This document shows, piece by piece, positions 9,607 to 23,160 of a stretch of 64,000 bases of DNA. The DNA is from Alloascoidea africana (lineage: Eukaryota; Ascomycota; Alloascoideomycetes; Alloascoideales; Alloascoideaceae), in contig JAKTTT010000001.1 in NCBI GenBank assembly GCA_030581615.1, positions 868,001 to 932,000 of the forward strand. Direction: 5' to 3'. The position numbers were made by a program, and so were the translations under genes. Positions within the stretch are counted from its first letter, which is position 1. The number at the start of each line of letters is the position of its first letter. The notes below the pieces were generated by a model. It saw nothing but the letters and a program-made list of their open reading frames with translations, was not told the DNA's origin and did no database searches.

Positions 9607-12600
9607 TGCTGGGGAGTTGCGGGGGTTAGATTTTGGGGCGGACTGGATAGGGACGAACGGATAGACAGGCACTCACTGGACAAAAAGGCTGAGAAGAGAA
9701 AGTGGGGGGAAGAAAGGGAGGGTTTTCGGGAAAAAGGTGGAAAATAAATACGGCCGCAAGAGCGCTGTTAAATACCAGTCCGAATCCACTCTCGATTCCG
9801 AGTGAATTTGCTGAAATGCATGTTTTCCCCCGTGGATGTGGCTAGCACCAACCCCATAACCGCGCTGGCTGGGCGTCGCCGGAGATCGAGAGAGGCAGAG
9901 CCAGCGAGCCCGGTGCCGTTCCGCTGTCCCACGGGAGGATTTCTGTGGAAGACGGCCAGAGTCAGCGACGCCTGGCTGGTCCTCGCAGCTTTCGCTTTTC
10001 GCCTGGCATCGACGTGGAGATACCCGTGCGTGGGCTGGTAATTAGCCCAGCTTCCATTTGTCCATTGCACTACCGCGCTGCTATCCTTTGGCCCGGCGAT
10101 CCAATCGGTGCCTGAGCACTGGTCAAGACAAAAAGAAAATAAAAAAGACAAGCGTCTTTCTCAGGTAGAGCCTGCTTGCAAATCGTGCGAATCATCCGAC
10201 CGTGGAAGGTCCTCTCCTCCATCGCTTTTTCTTGGCCAATGGCAGGGCCTGATTCCCGAGAGCTTGACACATTGGACACAAGCATTGTTTTTTTCATCTT
10301 TTACATTGTGGCTGCGTTCTTGATCTGGGAGTTTGGTTTTTTGGCATACGCCTACACCCAGTTATTCAGTAGATCTATATCGTCTACTCGTGGCATCACT
10401 TGACTTGTATTGTGTCTGCTTGTACAAAACACTAGTCCCCTTTATCGGATGTTGGAAGAAAGCCAATGGTTTGTCTGTTGCCGCGCATTTAGTGCAGTAT
10501 TGCACCAGCTTACCAGGACTTTGTCTTGCATCTTCTAAATGCCAGCCGTTTGTGATCCTGTTTATGTCTGCCGTTTTGCTTTTCGAAGTGTGTGCCCCTC
10601 CCCCACCTTCCCCATTGGACGATGCGGGGGAGGGGGTCTCTGGTGCCCGGCTGCGTGCCGACGGGTCGGCCCTGCTCGGCCCGCCCGGTGCAGCCGACAG
10701 GTGCTCGCTGAGGATGATAACTCCTTTTCCGGTGGCATCTCTCTCGAATCTAAATTGGAACAGTTCATATCCCGTGCACGTCTCCTTCAACTGATATCCT
10801 ATGCAATAACAAGTCTCTCAAAGGGAATTGCTAGTATATGGGGAAAGCAGATCATGAGCAGGAGCACATAAACAGATTAAAGAGCCATGGGGCTTCGCGC
10901 CTTGGAGCCCATTGCTAAGCCAAGTTTGCAGCAGGTTGGATTTGTCCGCCAATTCCCGATCGCTGTCTCAAAGTGCGTTCTGCTACTTCAATGACCTGTC
11001 ATACGTATTCAAGAAAATTGAAACTCGAATTAGACAGTCCCAAAAACGGGTCGAGTGGTGAGTAATGCATGAGTGCGCTGTGATGTCAATTCTCTCTACT
11101 TTAATGATGCTTCCATTTCTGGACATATGACGTTTAAGTCCACAATAAAAGCTCTATGCTAGAAATTGTTAAATACTGGTATAATAGTTTTTTAATATAC
11201 TGGCGAGCTGCAATCAAGATCAAATATCCTTTCTCAACCTTCTCTAGAGGTATTTTTGGTAGAAAATGCAAACGCTAGAGTATTGGTATACTTGTTATCA
11301 AAGACCTATAGTAAATTTCTGAAACTTTAGTCGGACTTGTTCTTGAGAGGAAAGCAATAACATAACAGGGAAATATGTGATCAATTTTAGTAAATAAATC
11401 TGTTCTTGATGCAAGAAAGTTGAGCATAGCTGATGGTGATTAACCTTTTAATGGCACTTCTATATTGGTGCTAACAGGACAGCAAAGAGGTTTCTCATAT
11501 GGTTATTCTTTTTAAAAAGCATGGAATCAAATCAAATCAAGTGTGTGAAAAGTTTTTAAGGCAATCAAAGAATCAGTCAGGAAGCCGAGGATACCACATT
11601 TTGGTAAGCCATCCACCAACTCTTCAAGAAAGATATAAGCATGCTTGTGCTTTTTTTTTCCGGTTTATTAGAAATCTTCTCGGGTTTTCTCTTATACGTA
11701 AAAAATGTGTGCTATCAATGCCCTTGTATCTCTTTCTTGTCTTGGAAGCTGATACAGTATTTGTGCTTGTTGTCTACTAAACATTGGGGGTCTTTGTTTT
11801 TCTTCTTTTTGTTCCTTCTATTTGACTTCTTTTTGTTGGTTATCAAGCTCTTTCTATTATTAAAGCGTATCCTTTTGGTTTAGATCCGTTAAACATTTGA
11901 TAATAATACAAACGAGCAACTTGCTCTTATACAAGAATTAACTACTCAGATGGCAAGTAAGAAACTAGTTGAAATAGTATGGGGGCTGGCTGGACACTAT
12001 CTCGAGATATTTGTGGACTGCGAATTGGGTTCCTTTGCACAGTCTAAACCGCGTGAAACACATTTTGTTAGAAGAATATAGCGGGTTAGATTGTCTCTTA
12101 GGAGTCCCATTTTTAATATACCACGAGCAGTATTGTTGAAATGTTTTCTAGGCGGAATAATACAAGACTGAAAGACGATAGCGCTCTACATTCATAAATG
12201 ATTCCTAGCATGGGTTTCATCTAACATAAAATCAAAAACATTCATTACAGAAATCTGATTTAGGGTCATCCATGAAAGGAAAAGACAGCAATTTGAGAAA
12301 GAGGTATGGAAAGAGAAATGGTAAGCAGATGTGGGAGGATTCTGATCTTGATTTTGCTGTGGACATTGATGAATAGCATAGGGACAGTAATGAAACACCT
12401 CTTTTCAATTTTATTCTACAATCAATCCATAAACGGACAAATAAGTCTTCTTTTTATGAAGCTTTTGCTCAGTTTTCTACACTTCCGGATCGTCATTGAA
12501 TTTCAATCTGCATTTAAACAGGAACTACTGCATAACTTCATGTCTTTTTAAATTTCAATTAACATCTTATAAATTGTATATTCTGGAAAATAACAAAATA

Positions 12601-15600
12601 AAATCCCCGACTTAGCTGTAGTTGGAAACAAAAGAGTAAGTGTAGCATATCCTACACGCCTATTCCTGAAAAAGCTTGACCTACGCAAAGCATTATACTT
12701 ACTAGGATAATAAAAAGATTCTGATTATTTATGGACCACCTACGGAAAAAGTAAATAGGCTTGGGAAACAAAATAGACTGTTTTTAATGAGCTTACACAA
12801 CGAGACATGTGTCCTATTTCTCAAACTTGAACTTGCAGCTATATCTCACAGGTCATTTGCCAATAAAACACGATGTCCAAATTCAAAAGTCAGTAAAGCT
12901 CCAAATGGAATTTTTTGATTAGTAAAAATTAGTTCAGCAGACCAACAATTTGGTTCCTTGTAAACAAATGCAAACCTAATTGATTCTTCTTCGATATTGT
13001 CTATCAACAATCCTGTCTTGAGTATATATCTATTCTGTCGTAGACCTCTGGCGGTAACCCTTAAACACTACTGGTTGATTTAGAGGTAACGATCTTCTCC
13101 TCTCAGATTTAAATTCCAAACTGGTTTTTATGAAACACATAGACGGGAACAAAACAAAAAAATAGGAACCAGATCTGAATGAACTACATTTATCTTAAAA
13201 TGCACAATCATCTGTATGATTGTAGCAATAAATTTTTAGTTGTTTTAAGGCTTGTAGTTGAGGTAATTATCGAACTCTTGGAAAAATCGTACTCTAATGC
13301 AAAACGCTTCCTTTTTTCCACCCTTTACGAAGAGAATCGACTATTTCTAGTAAAAAAGATAAAACACAACCGGTTAGAAAATCATTTCAATATTAACAAA
13401 CCTAAAGCTATTTATGCAGTCAAGAAATTGATCAAATCTGATAGCTGAAACCAGGTACTAATAGTTAGAAATTCTGATCAATGGGCATAAGCCACACTTC
13501 AAAATTTGAAAGAATACTGTAAATCGGTGCAATCAAGAGAAGGAACAAAGACTTAACCAGGTTATCTGTTTATTGTCTTCTCAGATTCGATCACTACAAG
13601 TTTCTCAAAAAAGAAGGATAAACTTGGCGATTATAGACTTGTATTTTTAACTCAATGTAATAATTGATGCGACTGAAAATTGATTCCAAATTTTTCCAGT
13701 TCTCCTCAAGAAATCAATACTCTTATTTTTAATAATTGATTGCTTAACAAACCCTTTTTGATAAGTAGAGGCTAAATCCCAAGTTTGACAGTTTCTGATG
13801 ATTGTAGGAATCAACTAGTTCTTCCCAAATAGTTAACAACGAAAAAAACTCGGCACATCCTTTTTATTCCAAGATTCATGTTTTTTTTACGTATAATTAC
13901 TATTAATCATATTTGTATTTTGAACATCTTTGCATTAAAGTCCTGCTTACCCATTATACGCATCTGCCATCTGTTCGGCGAAATACTGCTCTACAGCCCA
14001 CCAATAACAAAACTTTTCTCCTCTTTGTTCCAGACGCCAAGAGTACTGCTCAGATGAGATACATCTCAAGGTCTCCAAATCTTCTCTTAATGTTTTTTGG
14101 AAATTTATCTAAATCATGCTCGGTCGTATACAGTATAGCTTTTTACATTAGTAGCTAAAACGGTCCCAAGATTCACTCTCGGTGAAACTTCGTATCGGTA
14201 TTAGCATGGATGTGAAGTGTGAGATTGGCGGATATGATGGTTGAACAAAGGGCCTTAGAGGTACTCCAATGTCCATTCATTTAGTCTAAAGGGGCTCGGA
14301 ATTCATTGTTAAGAGGCCTAACCGAGTGAATGGTTATTGGAGGAATATTGATTATACTTTCATTGCATGAAAGCGATTAAATTCCTTCTGATTACGAACC
14401 TGCTTAGGGAACAATACTCTCCCGATTAAAATCTGCATAGAACCCAATTAGCTCATGGGGGTTGAGTAGGTTACATGAACAAAAGAAGCATAGGGTGCTA
14501 GAGTATTTAGACACCGTTTGAAGTGACGCTAGTGAATTGTTATTCCTGTCGTAATTTATGCAGTTAAGAGGTGGCGTTGAACACTTCAAAGTCAACGAAT
14601 AGGCTACAAAGTTGCTATTTGCAGGAAAACACAAAAATTGTCTGCATGCCAAAATGATACCTCGATTTTCTAGAACCTTTTAAACTGTTTGTGATGTAGA
14701 GAAAATAAGAAATTGTTTATTCTTTCGTATACGTTTGACTTACGGTTTTTGTCCTGAAGAGCCTTTGTTTTCACTTCTAGGCTCTTTACGTCATATATAG
14801 TAAACCCCAACTAAACGGAGATAATCCACCGTGAAGATTATTCAATATAAATTCCTTCAAAAATTTATTCAAGTCCGTGTCAACCTAAAAGGAGTAGTAA
14901 TTGTTTCAATTGCTGATTAGCAGAAAGGGTTCAGGTAGAACCATCAAGTCTGGGAGATCTCACCTGGGTAACTCAATCGTAAATTGATCTGAGTAATTGC
15001 CCAAGAAATGAATGTCAAGTAAAAATTGAATTCTAATGACACAAGGCTGCAACTGTCTCATCTGGAACATTAGAAAGCATCTACTACCTTTAAGTTTATT
15101 TTGATAAGCTTGTCTATATTGTTCAAACTACTTATTGAAGTTGGTAAGCAAAAAAGCACTCAAAAATACACCAGGTGAGAAAATTCTGGAAGAGCTCTCA
15201 TTTCTTTTGGTTGTATGATTGTTTAACTTTTCTTTATTTTTTATTTTTTTTCTGTTTCCCCCATTTTCATAGGAATTTAGGATTATGGATATACACGGCA
15301 ATATGCTTTTGAGTTAATTCTAATGAGAAGAGGTTTAAATAGAGTATTTAGAAAGAAATTAACAGCCCAAGCTTTTGTAAACGCTAAGATCTTTACTGTC
15401 TTTTATTTATGCTTGAGTCTGTTGTTTGTTTCTCCTTAATAAGATTTTAACACTATCTTTTTGTCTTCTATCGTTGCCTTCTATAGCCGCTGGCAAAATT
15501 TATGAACTACAATACCCATTTGGCTTTAAAATTTGGTTGATTGTAGAATATACACACGCCTTTACGAAAAAGAAAAAAAGATGATTTCTGATAGTTACCT

Positions 15601-17353
15601 CGGTTAGATAGCACGTTCAAGACAATCGATGGTGTTATCTGATTATATCAATTTTGAATGATCTCATTACTTTTGAAAGTATTCTGGAACGATTATCTCA
15701 TTTCTGTTACCATACAAAAAGGAATAAAGATCTTAAAGTAAACTGTACCACTGTTGTTAGCGTTCATTCAAATCGTAAGACCTTTTTACTCTTCAGGTGA
15801 TTATTTATATGGTGGATAGAAGATGTATTGAATGCCGTGTGGGGGCACGACAATAAATCATCCTACTATTGCTGCTTCTTATCAGCATAGCGCTATGGTC
15901 TCGTCTAAAAACTTATTGAGAGCCTGGAAAAATGGCAATTTCCCAGTAATTTGCATGCTCGTGTTGCCATATGAGCCTTCAAAGGATGTACAAGCCTTTT
16001 TGGGAGATTCACGATGTAACCATCAAATATTCCGTTAAATATGGTACAAAGAGTAGAAACTGATTTTTGCCAAATATTAGCTAGCCTGGATCAATAGAAG
16101 GATTTCACCTTATTTCTGGGGGCAAACTTAATTCGATCTGTGTACTTGAGAAAACTGAGCTAAACGTAACCAATAACCAACCAAGGAACCCGATTGAAAG
16201 AACTAGTCCACCTAAATTGATCCATTCTGACATGATGCCATTAAACTTTCTTTTAGCTAGGTACACTTCAGAGTCAATACGAAAGAACATACTATGAATC
16301 CATCGTGATAATTACATTTATCGTATATGCAGCTACTCCTATGAAATCTGGATGCCTTTGATTAAACAGGAGTGGGTAGATCGGTATACGTAAAGAACGC
16401 TAAATGACGGAATACTCTATATTTTGTCATTTATCGGTGTCAGAGTATAAGCTTTTTTATCCAAAAAGTTGAACAGGCCTAATATATTGCATGCAATTGA
16501 CTTTATGGTTACAAAACACTCTCGAGTGAGAAAATTCTGGTCAGGTTTAAGATATTGTTTTTGTAGAGATGACGAATCTATCTCTTTCTTGCTTTGTTTT
16601 GTAGTTACACATTGTCATCGAATCACTACGTAAAACAAGTGAACAGCTTCTATAATGTTTTATAAAGAAACACATACGCTATGAGCATTTCTATTTAAGA
16701 AGGTTCTTCTATTTCTCAGGTTCAAGTGGGTACTGAAAACTACCTAATTTAAAAATGCTTTGGGGTATCACAAAGACCAGTAATTCATTTTGACCTGATA
16801 ACGCTGGGATAGAAATTCAAAGGGCCAAGCTTCATAGAACCCCCGAGGCACATAACGTAAGTGCAAAAGGACAAAAAAGAAAAGAAGCTCATTACAATCA
16901 GCCTTGATCATATGGCCGCCTCATAGTTACACACTCAACAATGCGCACTTTTAAAACAAGATCGCCAGAAAAGCCGTCTCGTCCTCTCTTTTCACTGTCT
17001 TACACAGGAAGGCAAAATTGAGCTTGAACTGGAGTCAAAGCACTTTGATGAAGTTTTGATGGGTTAAATGCATTATCGCGATTCGATATGCCTACAAAAT
17101 ATATGTGAAACTTCTCTTTTGATCAAAGAGCGAGATGAGGAGGGGATGCACACGGCCTAATGGGGACATATACATAAGTTCTAGAAGTCTTTTTTTTTCC
17201 CAGCAGCACGCTTACCGCGATATGCATAATTCGAGATTTTCTGTTTGTTTTGTTGATCTACAAAACAAAAAAAATAGGGGCTGAATAGATACATAGAAAA
17301 CGAAACAGAGCAATAACCGTTGGTACAAATTGTATGTAGACAGCGAGCAATGT

Positions 17354-17398
17354 TGAAATTGAAATTAAAAAAAAAATGAAATTGAAATTGAAATTGAT
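17354..17398 (+). repeat. GAAATT-type simple repeat
   Basis: Two blocks of TGAAATT/GAAATT units are separated by a run of ten A residues. This is a short hexamer-like microsatellite in the gene desert downstream of SFL1. Confidence 0.7.
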
Positions 17399-18713
17399 GT
17401 GAGGCATCTAAAAGGATTTCCTTGTACCACTAAAACCAGCTACCAGTAAAAGATCGGAAAGTAAGCGGAGATTACGTGTTATCAATCATGATTCGAGACA
17501 AGAATCAGCCTATTCTTTCTTGTAAAAGAAGTTGACAAAAATAAGTATGAAGTATCGTATGACTATACAAAATGGAGGAGAATAGAACCGTACAATGCCC
17601 ACCGCATTTAATACCCTCCCAAAAAGTTTCTTAGAAAGAAAGGAATGGGGTAGTAAACGGTCTAACAAGATTGTACATGACAGGGTAGATAAAAAAGGCG
17701 TCCGAATCCAGGTAGACGCGCCTCTTCGAATCCTCCCATTAGCTGTCTTCTACATTACGAGTCAAGCTGGGGTCTTTGATTGATTAGTTAATTGATTCAA
17801 TCAAAATCAACTAACTGATCAAGAAAAAAAAAGAGGTCAGTAAAACTCTGTTTTCCCAATCCATTCCCAGCCAGTAGCATAGCAGCAAAAAAAAAAAGAA
17901 CATCCTACCTATCTGCACATCCCCAACGGTTTTTCAACGGCTTTCAGAAAATAATGTAATTCAGAAACTCTTGGTGTGACCGTTGAGATTTGCACCGCTT
18001 CGTTGTTGCGAGCCAGACTTTGGCTTGATACCCCAAAGCAGAATTTCAGCTTCATCATGCAACTAGATCAATTCAGGCCCACCAACCAATTGCTTCCAAT
18101 GCACGGTAACCGTTGAAGCAGAGTTGAAACCAACAAAACGGTCAGAGGTTGACATGTAACGGTGATCAGTGCAATGTGACATTGAACAGGGGTCGTCTCC
18201 ACAACCACCTTCCATGCGTAGAATCTGCAATGGAAAACGAATAGAAGGTTCCATCACACACTCCCTCCATGCATCTCTCTGCCTCTCTTTCATAAATGCC
18301 CTTGCCTTTCAATGCAGTTAGATTAGCAGCTGTTAAAAACTTGCCAATCCTTGGGTCCTGTAACCAATAGTAGACACGTATCAGACTGAGATTGCCGGCA
18401 TGAGCGTTTCGCTTACATCAAAGGGAGAGAGAGGTGGATAATGAGTCGCATATGAGGCTTGAAGGACTCAGCAGAACAAAGGAGAAAAAGACTGCTGTTT
18501 ATCGGGCATAATCCCAATAGGAGGAGTTTTTGGTCTGCTATATCCAATTTTTTTTTGAAATCAACAATTTCAACAATTGGTGTTGTAAAGCAATTGGGAT
18601 AGATATATTTTTCAACATTTCATCTCCACCGTTTAATTGAGCTTTATCAATAGCAAATGGGCTTGTCAATTTTGTGTTGGAGAAATTGCAAGTTTGAATG
18701 GGTTTCAAGATGA

Positions 18714-18733
18714 AATAATAATAATAATAATAA
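18714..18733 (+). repeat. AAT trinucleotide microsatellite
   Basis: About 20 bp of AAT repeats. A second trinucleotide tract of the opposite sense (TTA repeats) lies ~140 bp downstream, near 18865-18881. Confidence 0.7.
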
Positions 18734-19079
18734 GAACTCCCGTACAGATGATGAATCATGAGAAACTTGGAAAACTATGAACTTTGAGAGAAGATCTTTT
18801 AACCCTCAGTTCTGTTCAATTAGAAGATCACAAACCTTATTCTGATAGCTGGTCAAAATAATAAATTTATTATTATTATTAGTTACTCAAGAAGGAACAG
18901 AATCTTCCTTGCATGTTCTATGACAAGGAACATTTCGTTTATTTCTTTAATCTTTCATCCCTGTATCATAGCTTTCTAGCTTTTTTCTGATGTACACAAT
19001 GTTTGTTTGATTTCGGCTGGTTGACCCGCTCACGCCTTCATTTATTCTTTCAGCTTAATTAGGTTGTTCCCATTCATCA

Positions 19080-19102
19080 ATCGATCGATCGATCGATCGA
19101 TC
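19080..19102 (+). repeat. ATCG tetranucleotide repeat
   Basis: Over five tandem ATCG units. The unit is self-complementary as GATC/CGAT, so the tract is its own reverse complement and can fold or be read identically on both strands. Confidence 0.8.
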
Positions 19103-20396
19103 TCAAAAAGTTTCGATTCATATGTGCTTCTCAACGGTTATAACGGTGCTACACATCGCAGGGGTAATCAAAAAGGAGGAGGAGGGGGAAATGGCTACGG
19201 ATCTTCCTGTAATGTGCATCTGATGATGTGTACATTGTTTACTTCTTCATCCCCTTGCCCTTCTTATCATCATAGTAGCGATCGCCATCAACCATTGCTA
19301 GTCCTTCGAGGGGAGTATATAAGAAGGAAAAAAGAATTTAAAGACAGTTGAATACCGGGTGGTATCATCATCAGAACCCATTTTTGCAAAGAGTATGAAT
19401 TGTTCTTGATTTTTTAGCTTTTGATTCACATGAAAACATCAACGGTAGTAGTGGCTGACAGGTACAGCATGATTCCAAACACCAGCTTTTGAAAATCTCA
19501 ACGTCTGCTGGAACAACGCACTTTCTCCTCCTCAGACATGTACCGGCTTTAATTATCATTCAGCTGCTTTCAGGCATATCTGCCAAAAAAATTGCTCTAA
19601 AGAATTGGCTATCTATCCATTTCGTAATTGCAAAGCGTATACAACAGATTAGATGCATTGCCTCGGGAGGTCCCTGTAATACCTATAGCCCTACCAATCT
19701 ATCTGCCCATGTCCATGAGTATGTTGATCTTTCTCAGTTGCAATTGAAGCAATGTCAAGTCCAGTTGAAATTGATGCAAACCAGAAAGATACCGATTGAG
19801 CTTTCTGGTTTTTGGAAGATCAAACTCATCACCACTCATGGAGCTAGATGTGATTGAAGTTCCAGTTTCAGTATGTGAAGGCAATGATGATTACAAAGTC
19901 ATTATGCCTTTAATATTGGTAAGGCAATTGAGTTTAAACTCTCACCCCAAAAGATTAGTATCCATTGGGGGGTAAGATTCTGATAAAAAAGTTGATGACA
20001 AGATCAATCCAGCTCCAGATCAACTTGTGTTCTATTTACCAATGTTTAAATAATAGTAATAGTAGTAGTAGTGATAATAATACAAACCAGACATCCACCT
20101 AAGACTCTAAATCAATGGCTTTCACTCCAAGGAACCATTTTGTAAGATTGAATCAATTGATCATGAAGAAAGAAGAAGTCAAATATAAAAAAAAAATGAA
20201 GATGAAAATGAAAACCCGAATGTAATGAGTAATAAGTCACAAGAATCCCCGCTGAACGAAATACAATGACAAAAAAGAAAGAAAAAAAGCATAATAAAAC
20301 CCATGATTTATAGTGGAAAAACAAATAAAAAAAACATCACATACAATAAATAATGATGTAAAACAAATCATAAAATGGTATCCAAGCGTAAAACCG

Positions 20397-22533
20397 CTAC
20401 TCCGGATTTAAAAGTGATTGAACACCAAGGCTTCCACCTTTGGACCTATCTCTTACATTCATTCTTTTGAATGGGTTCAATGTTGAATCTTTAGTCTCTT
20501 CAAGTTCACCTGAGGTGTGTCTTCTCTTTTTCCCAAGCTCTTGAGGGGGTATTAATGGAGACTTTTGTCGTTTGTGGATGCTGCCCAGATGAGTGGTTGG
20601 TAAAGAATCGGTTCGTCTTCCAACATATCGGAAAGAACGGGCCTTGTTGGGGATGGCAGCAGTTGATAACCGCTCAGAGTCGTCAGCATTTTCTTTTGGA
20701 GGGTGGTGTAGTGAAGAGGGATAGTTTGAGATTCTAGGGTCGCTTGAGAAAGGCTCATAGGCAACAGAATAGTTTCTCTGAGATGAGTCCGAGAGGACTT
20801 TGGGGTTGAAAGGAGAGTAGGCTACTGAATCGTGACGAGAAGGCATTTGGTGCTGGTCGTCTTCAGGGATGGACGAAAAGGTGGTTGGAGCGGCGAAGCT
20901 CAGAGCCCTTTGGATGATTCGATTTTTGATGTTAGCCAGGTCTGTCTCCAGCGCTTCCATGATGGAATGTCTGGGATAAGGCGAGGGAGGATTTGTCGAG
21001 GGATTGTGGTGTTGATGCTGAAGCTGGAGTTGATGCTGAAGCTGGAGTTGATGCTGATGCTGATGCTGATGCTGATGCTGAAGCTGATCGTTCAAGCCCG
21101 GCGAGCCACTATTCACCAGCCGCTGTGTGATTCCCAAAAGCTGCATCAGGTCCATATTTGTTCTTTTCAGGTCGCCCATGGTCGTTTCGTACTTCATCTG
21201 CAAACGGACATAGTCTTCTCTCAGCTGGATCATGTTGTGGTTCAGGGCCGCTATCCGCTCGCCGACGTCCGCGTGGGCCAGGGTCTGGGCTTGGGCTTGG
21301 GCATGGGCATGGGCCATTTCCGGATGGGAGTTGGAGCGCGAGGGCGGGTTGGACAGGCTCTTCAGGTTCAGCAGCGGGACGGAGGTCGGCGCTAAGGCTT
21401 CGCCCAACGCCTCGCCGGGCGGCGGCGCTGTGCTTTTGCCGCGTGCATGGGACGAGCAGGTGTCCGAGGACGACCGCCGCGAGGACGACGGGGTCTTGGA
21501 GGACCGCCGGCGGATGTCCTTGAGCGACTCCAGGTCGCCGCGCTTGAACTTGCCCAGGCTGTGTTTGAACTCCCAGTTGGCCGGCGATTCGTTGGCATAC
21601 GTCGCCGAGTCGTTAATCTTGTGGAAGCCATACATGTTGAGCTGCCGGACGAAAGAGGCGATGTTCGTATGCTTAAAGTACTGACTATAACGGTAAAAAA
21701 GCCCCCCCAGGACGAGCACGCTGTTAATGTTCGACCGCTCTGGAACTAAAACAAGATATGTGTTTCTGTCTTACCTTAGCGCCCGCGAAAACCCTTCTCC
21801 GGAGTGAATTACAAAGCTATCATTTTGTCCTGCCCACCATATCAGCTCAGACATGTTGGGGTCCTCCAGCATGCTACGTGTGACCAAAAGAAAAAAGAGA
21901 AATTAGGTTAGCAAGAAACGTAATGATGAGATGTGTGTGTGTGCACACACACACACAGGGATATGGGAGAAATCTCCCCCCGCTTGAGCCTTTGAGATGC
22001 AATAAAACAACATACTTGTATAGCTTGTGAATGAAAAAGTTATGGAATCCTTTTTGGGTTGAGCTTGAGATACTGGCAGATTTCTTCATTGGCGTCGAGG
22101 AAGGTATCGGGGTTGCTGAAGGAATGGATTTCGAGCGAAGTTGGGGAGGTGACGATGATGATGTGTCTGTGCTTTGGGCTCTGGTGGATCTGGTCGAGAC
22201 AGACGAGAGGGAGGTTTCGATCGAGCTTATTGAATCGGACTGTTCGACAGAAGGAGCTATGAGCGATGGTATATCAGGCTGGTGATGAATTAGACTTGAG
22301 CCAACACTAGCACTATCAGAGGTGGTGGTTATGGCATGAGGATGGGCATGAGGATGAACATGAGGATGAGCCCTCGGCGTAAAGGCATCAAAGCTAGACT
22401 GCGGGCTATTGGAGCAAGCATTGTTGAGCAAGGACATGTTGACGGGTCCCACTGGAGAATAGAAGGAGCTGGTCGTCGGCGAGCACTTGGGGTAAAAGAC
22501 GAGAGAAGCACTGGAGGAAGGGCTGTTCAGCAT
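20397..22533 (-). CDS. SFL1: HSF-type transcriptional repressor, Sfl1-like
   Basis: Three exons on the minus strand, 22533-22016, 21873-21775 and 21684-20397, give 634 residues. Introns start GTATGT and GTAAGA and end GTAG and TATAG. Joining them rebuilds one unbroken HSF-type DNA-binding domain at about residues 160-260: FIHKLYNMLED, LIWWAGQNDSFV, then SQYFKHTNIASFVRQLNMYG. The IWW and NMLED forms favour Sfl1 over Mga1 or Hsf1; Skn7 is excluded by the lack of a receiver domain. Sfl1 represses flocculation and filamentation genes under cAMP/PKA control in known yeasts. Residues 1-155 are Ser/Thr-rich with a His-Pro repeat; a coiled coil lies near 345-400, then a Gln/His/Leu tract coded at ~21010-21095. 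The gene stands alone in a ~20-kb stretch. Exon 3 between 21200 and 21600 is markedly GC-rich. Start is the first ATG of exon 1. Confidence 0.85.
21932..21957 (+). repeat. TG/CA dinucleotide palindrome inside SFL1 intron 1
   Basis: Six TG units run directly into seven CA units, making a perfect 24-bp palindrome at 21932-21955. It lies inside the first intron of SFL1 (21874-22015), so the pre-mRNA could form a hairpin between donor and branch site. Confidence 0.85.
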
Positions 22534-23160
22534 TAGCAGGAGAGAAAACTAGCGTGAAGGCGAACAGGAAGGTGGGGATGGATGACTTCATATACAGTTG
22601 AAGAAAAAAAAAAAAAAATCTGAACACGGGCAAAAAGCACAAGAGACAGGAAAGAGAAAACGCGGGATCCGTCCACCAGAAATATAGAAGACAGATCTAT
22701 AAACTAATGAGCCGAGCAATGTGTTCTGCCTTTTGGATGAAATATAATATAATATAATTGCCAGTCAACTGTTATTCCGCTGGAGGATGATGGCATGGTG
22801 GTGGTATTAAATAAGTGGATCTGAGTTTTTTCTTTTTCTTTTTCTTTTTTTTTTTCTTTTTCGATTGATTTATTCTTGGTTTTTGCTCTTCGCTGCTGGC
22901 CCAAACATTTTTCGTTTTCGTCTGGGGTGTGTCTGGACCTAATGTTTTGGGCCACCAATCACGGAATCTGGGGCAGCAGCGACGTACCTTAAGCGAGTGC
23001 GTGCGGCCTGGTCCGAAACAACGCGACCTGACCTGAGTTTGCGCCCCTCCTCTGGTCGTACAAATACAAAACGATAGCATGCAGGACCACATATTCACGC
23101 GCAGCAAGCATACAGAGTGAGCGAGTGGGTGGGAATGCAGGCCGCCGACATTGGACTTTT

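Larger units (their letters stand above)
9607..20396. other. 10.8-kb gene desert between LSC1 and SFL1
   Basis: No gene could be supported over 10.8 kb. The first ~1.2 kb holds two GC-rich blocks (about 9830-10110 and 10585-10720) that do not resolve into a credible protein. From about 10.9 kb to 20.4 kb the sequence is AT-rich with only short frames of low-complexity or unrecognised content. Simple repeats lie at 17354-17398, 18714-18733 and 19080-19102. A 42-codon membrane-protein-like frame sits at 16105-16233 on the minus strand (see findings). I found no tRNA by looking for A/B-box sequences. Confidence 0.5.

Noticed and set aside
9768-10151. 127-residue minus-strand frame in the GC-rich block
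   Set aside because: No recognisable motif, composition explained by local GC, and no splice partner; kept only as a GC-island note.
13179-13448. 89-residue plus-strand frame in the gene desert
   Set aside because: AT-driven Lys/Asn/Leu-rich translation without domain features or splice context.
17690-17745. Possible tRNA (TTCGAATCC B-box-like sequence)
   Set aside because: No matching A box upstream and the flanking bases do not pair into T-arm or acceptor stems.
20832-21684. Several plus-strand frames of 120-187 codons
   Set aside because: Antisense to SFL1 exon 3; the Met/Leu repeats are the reverse of the Gln/His tract.
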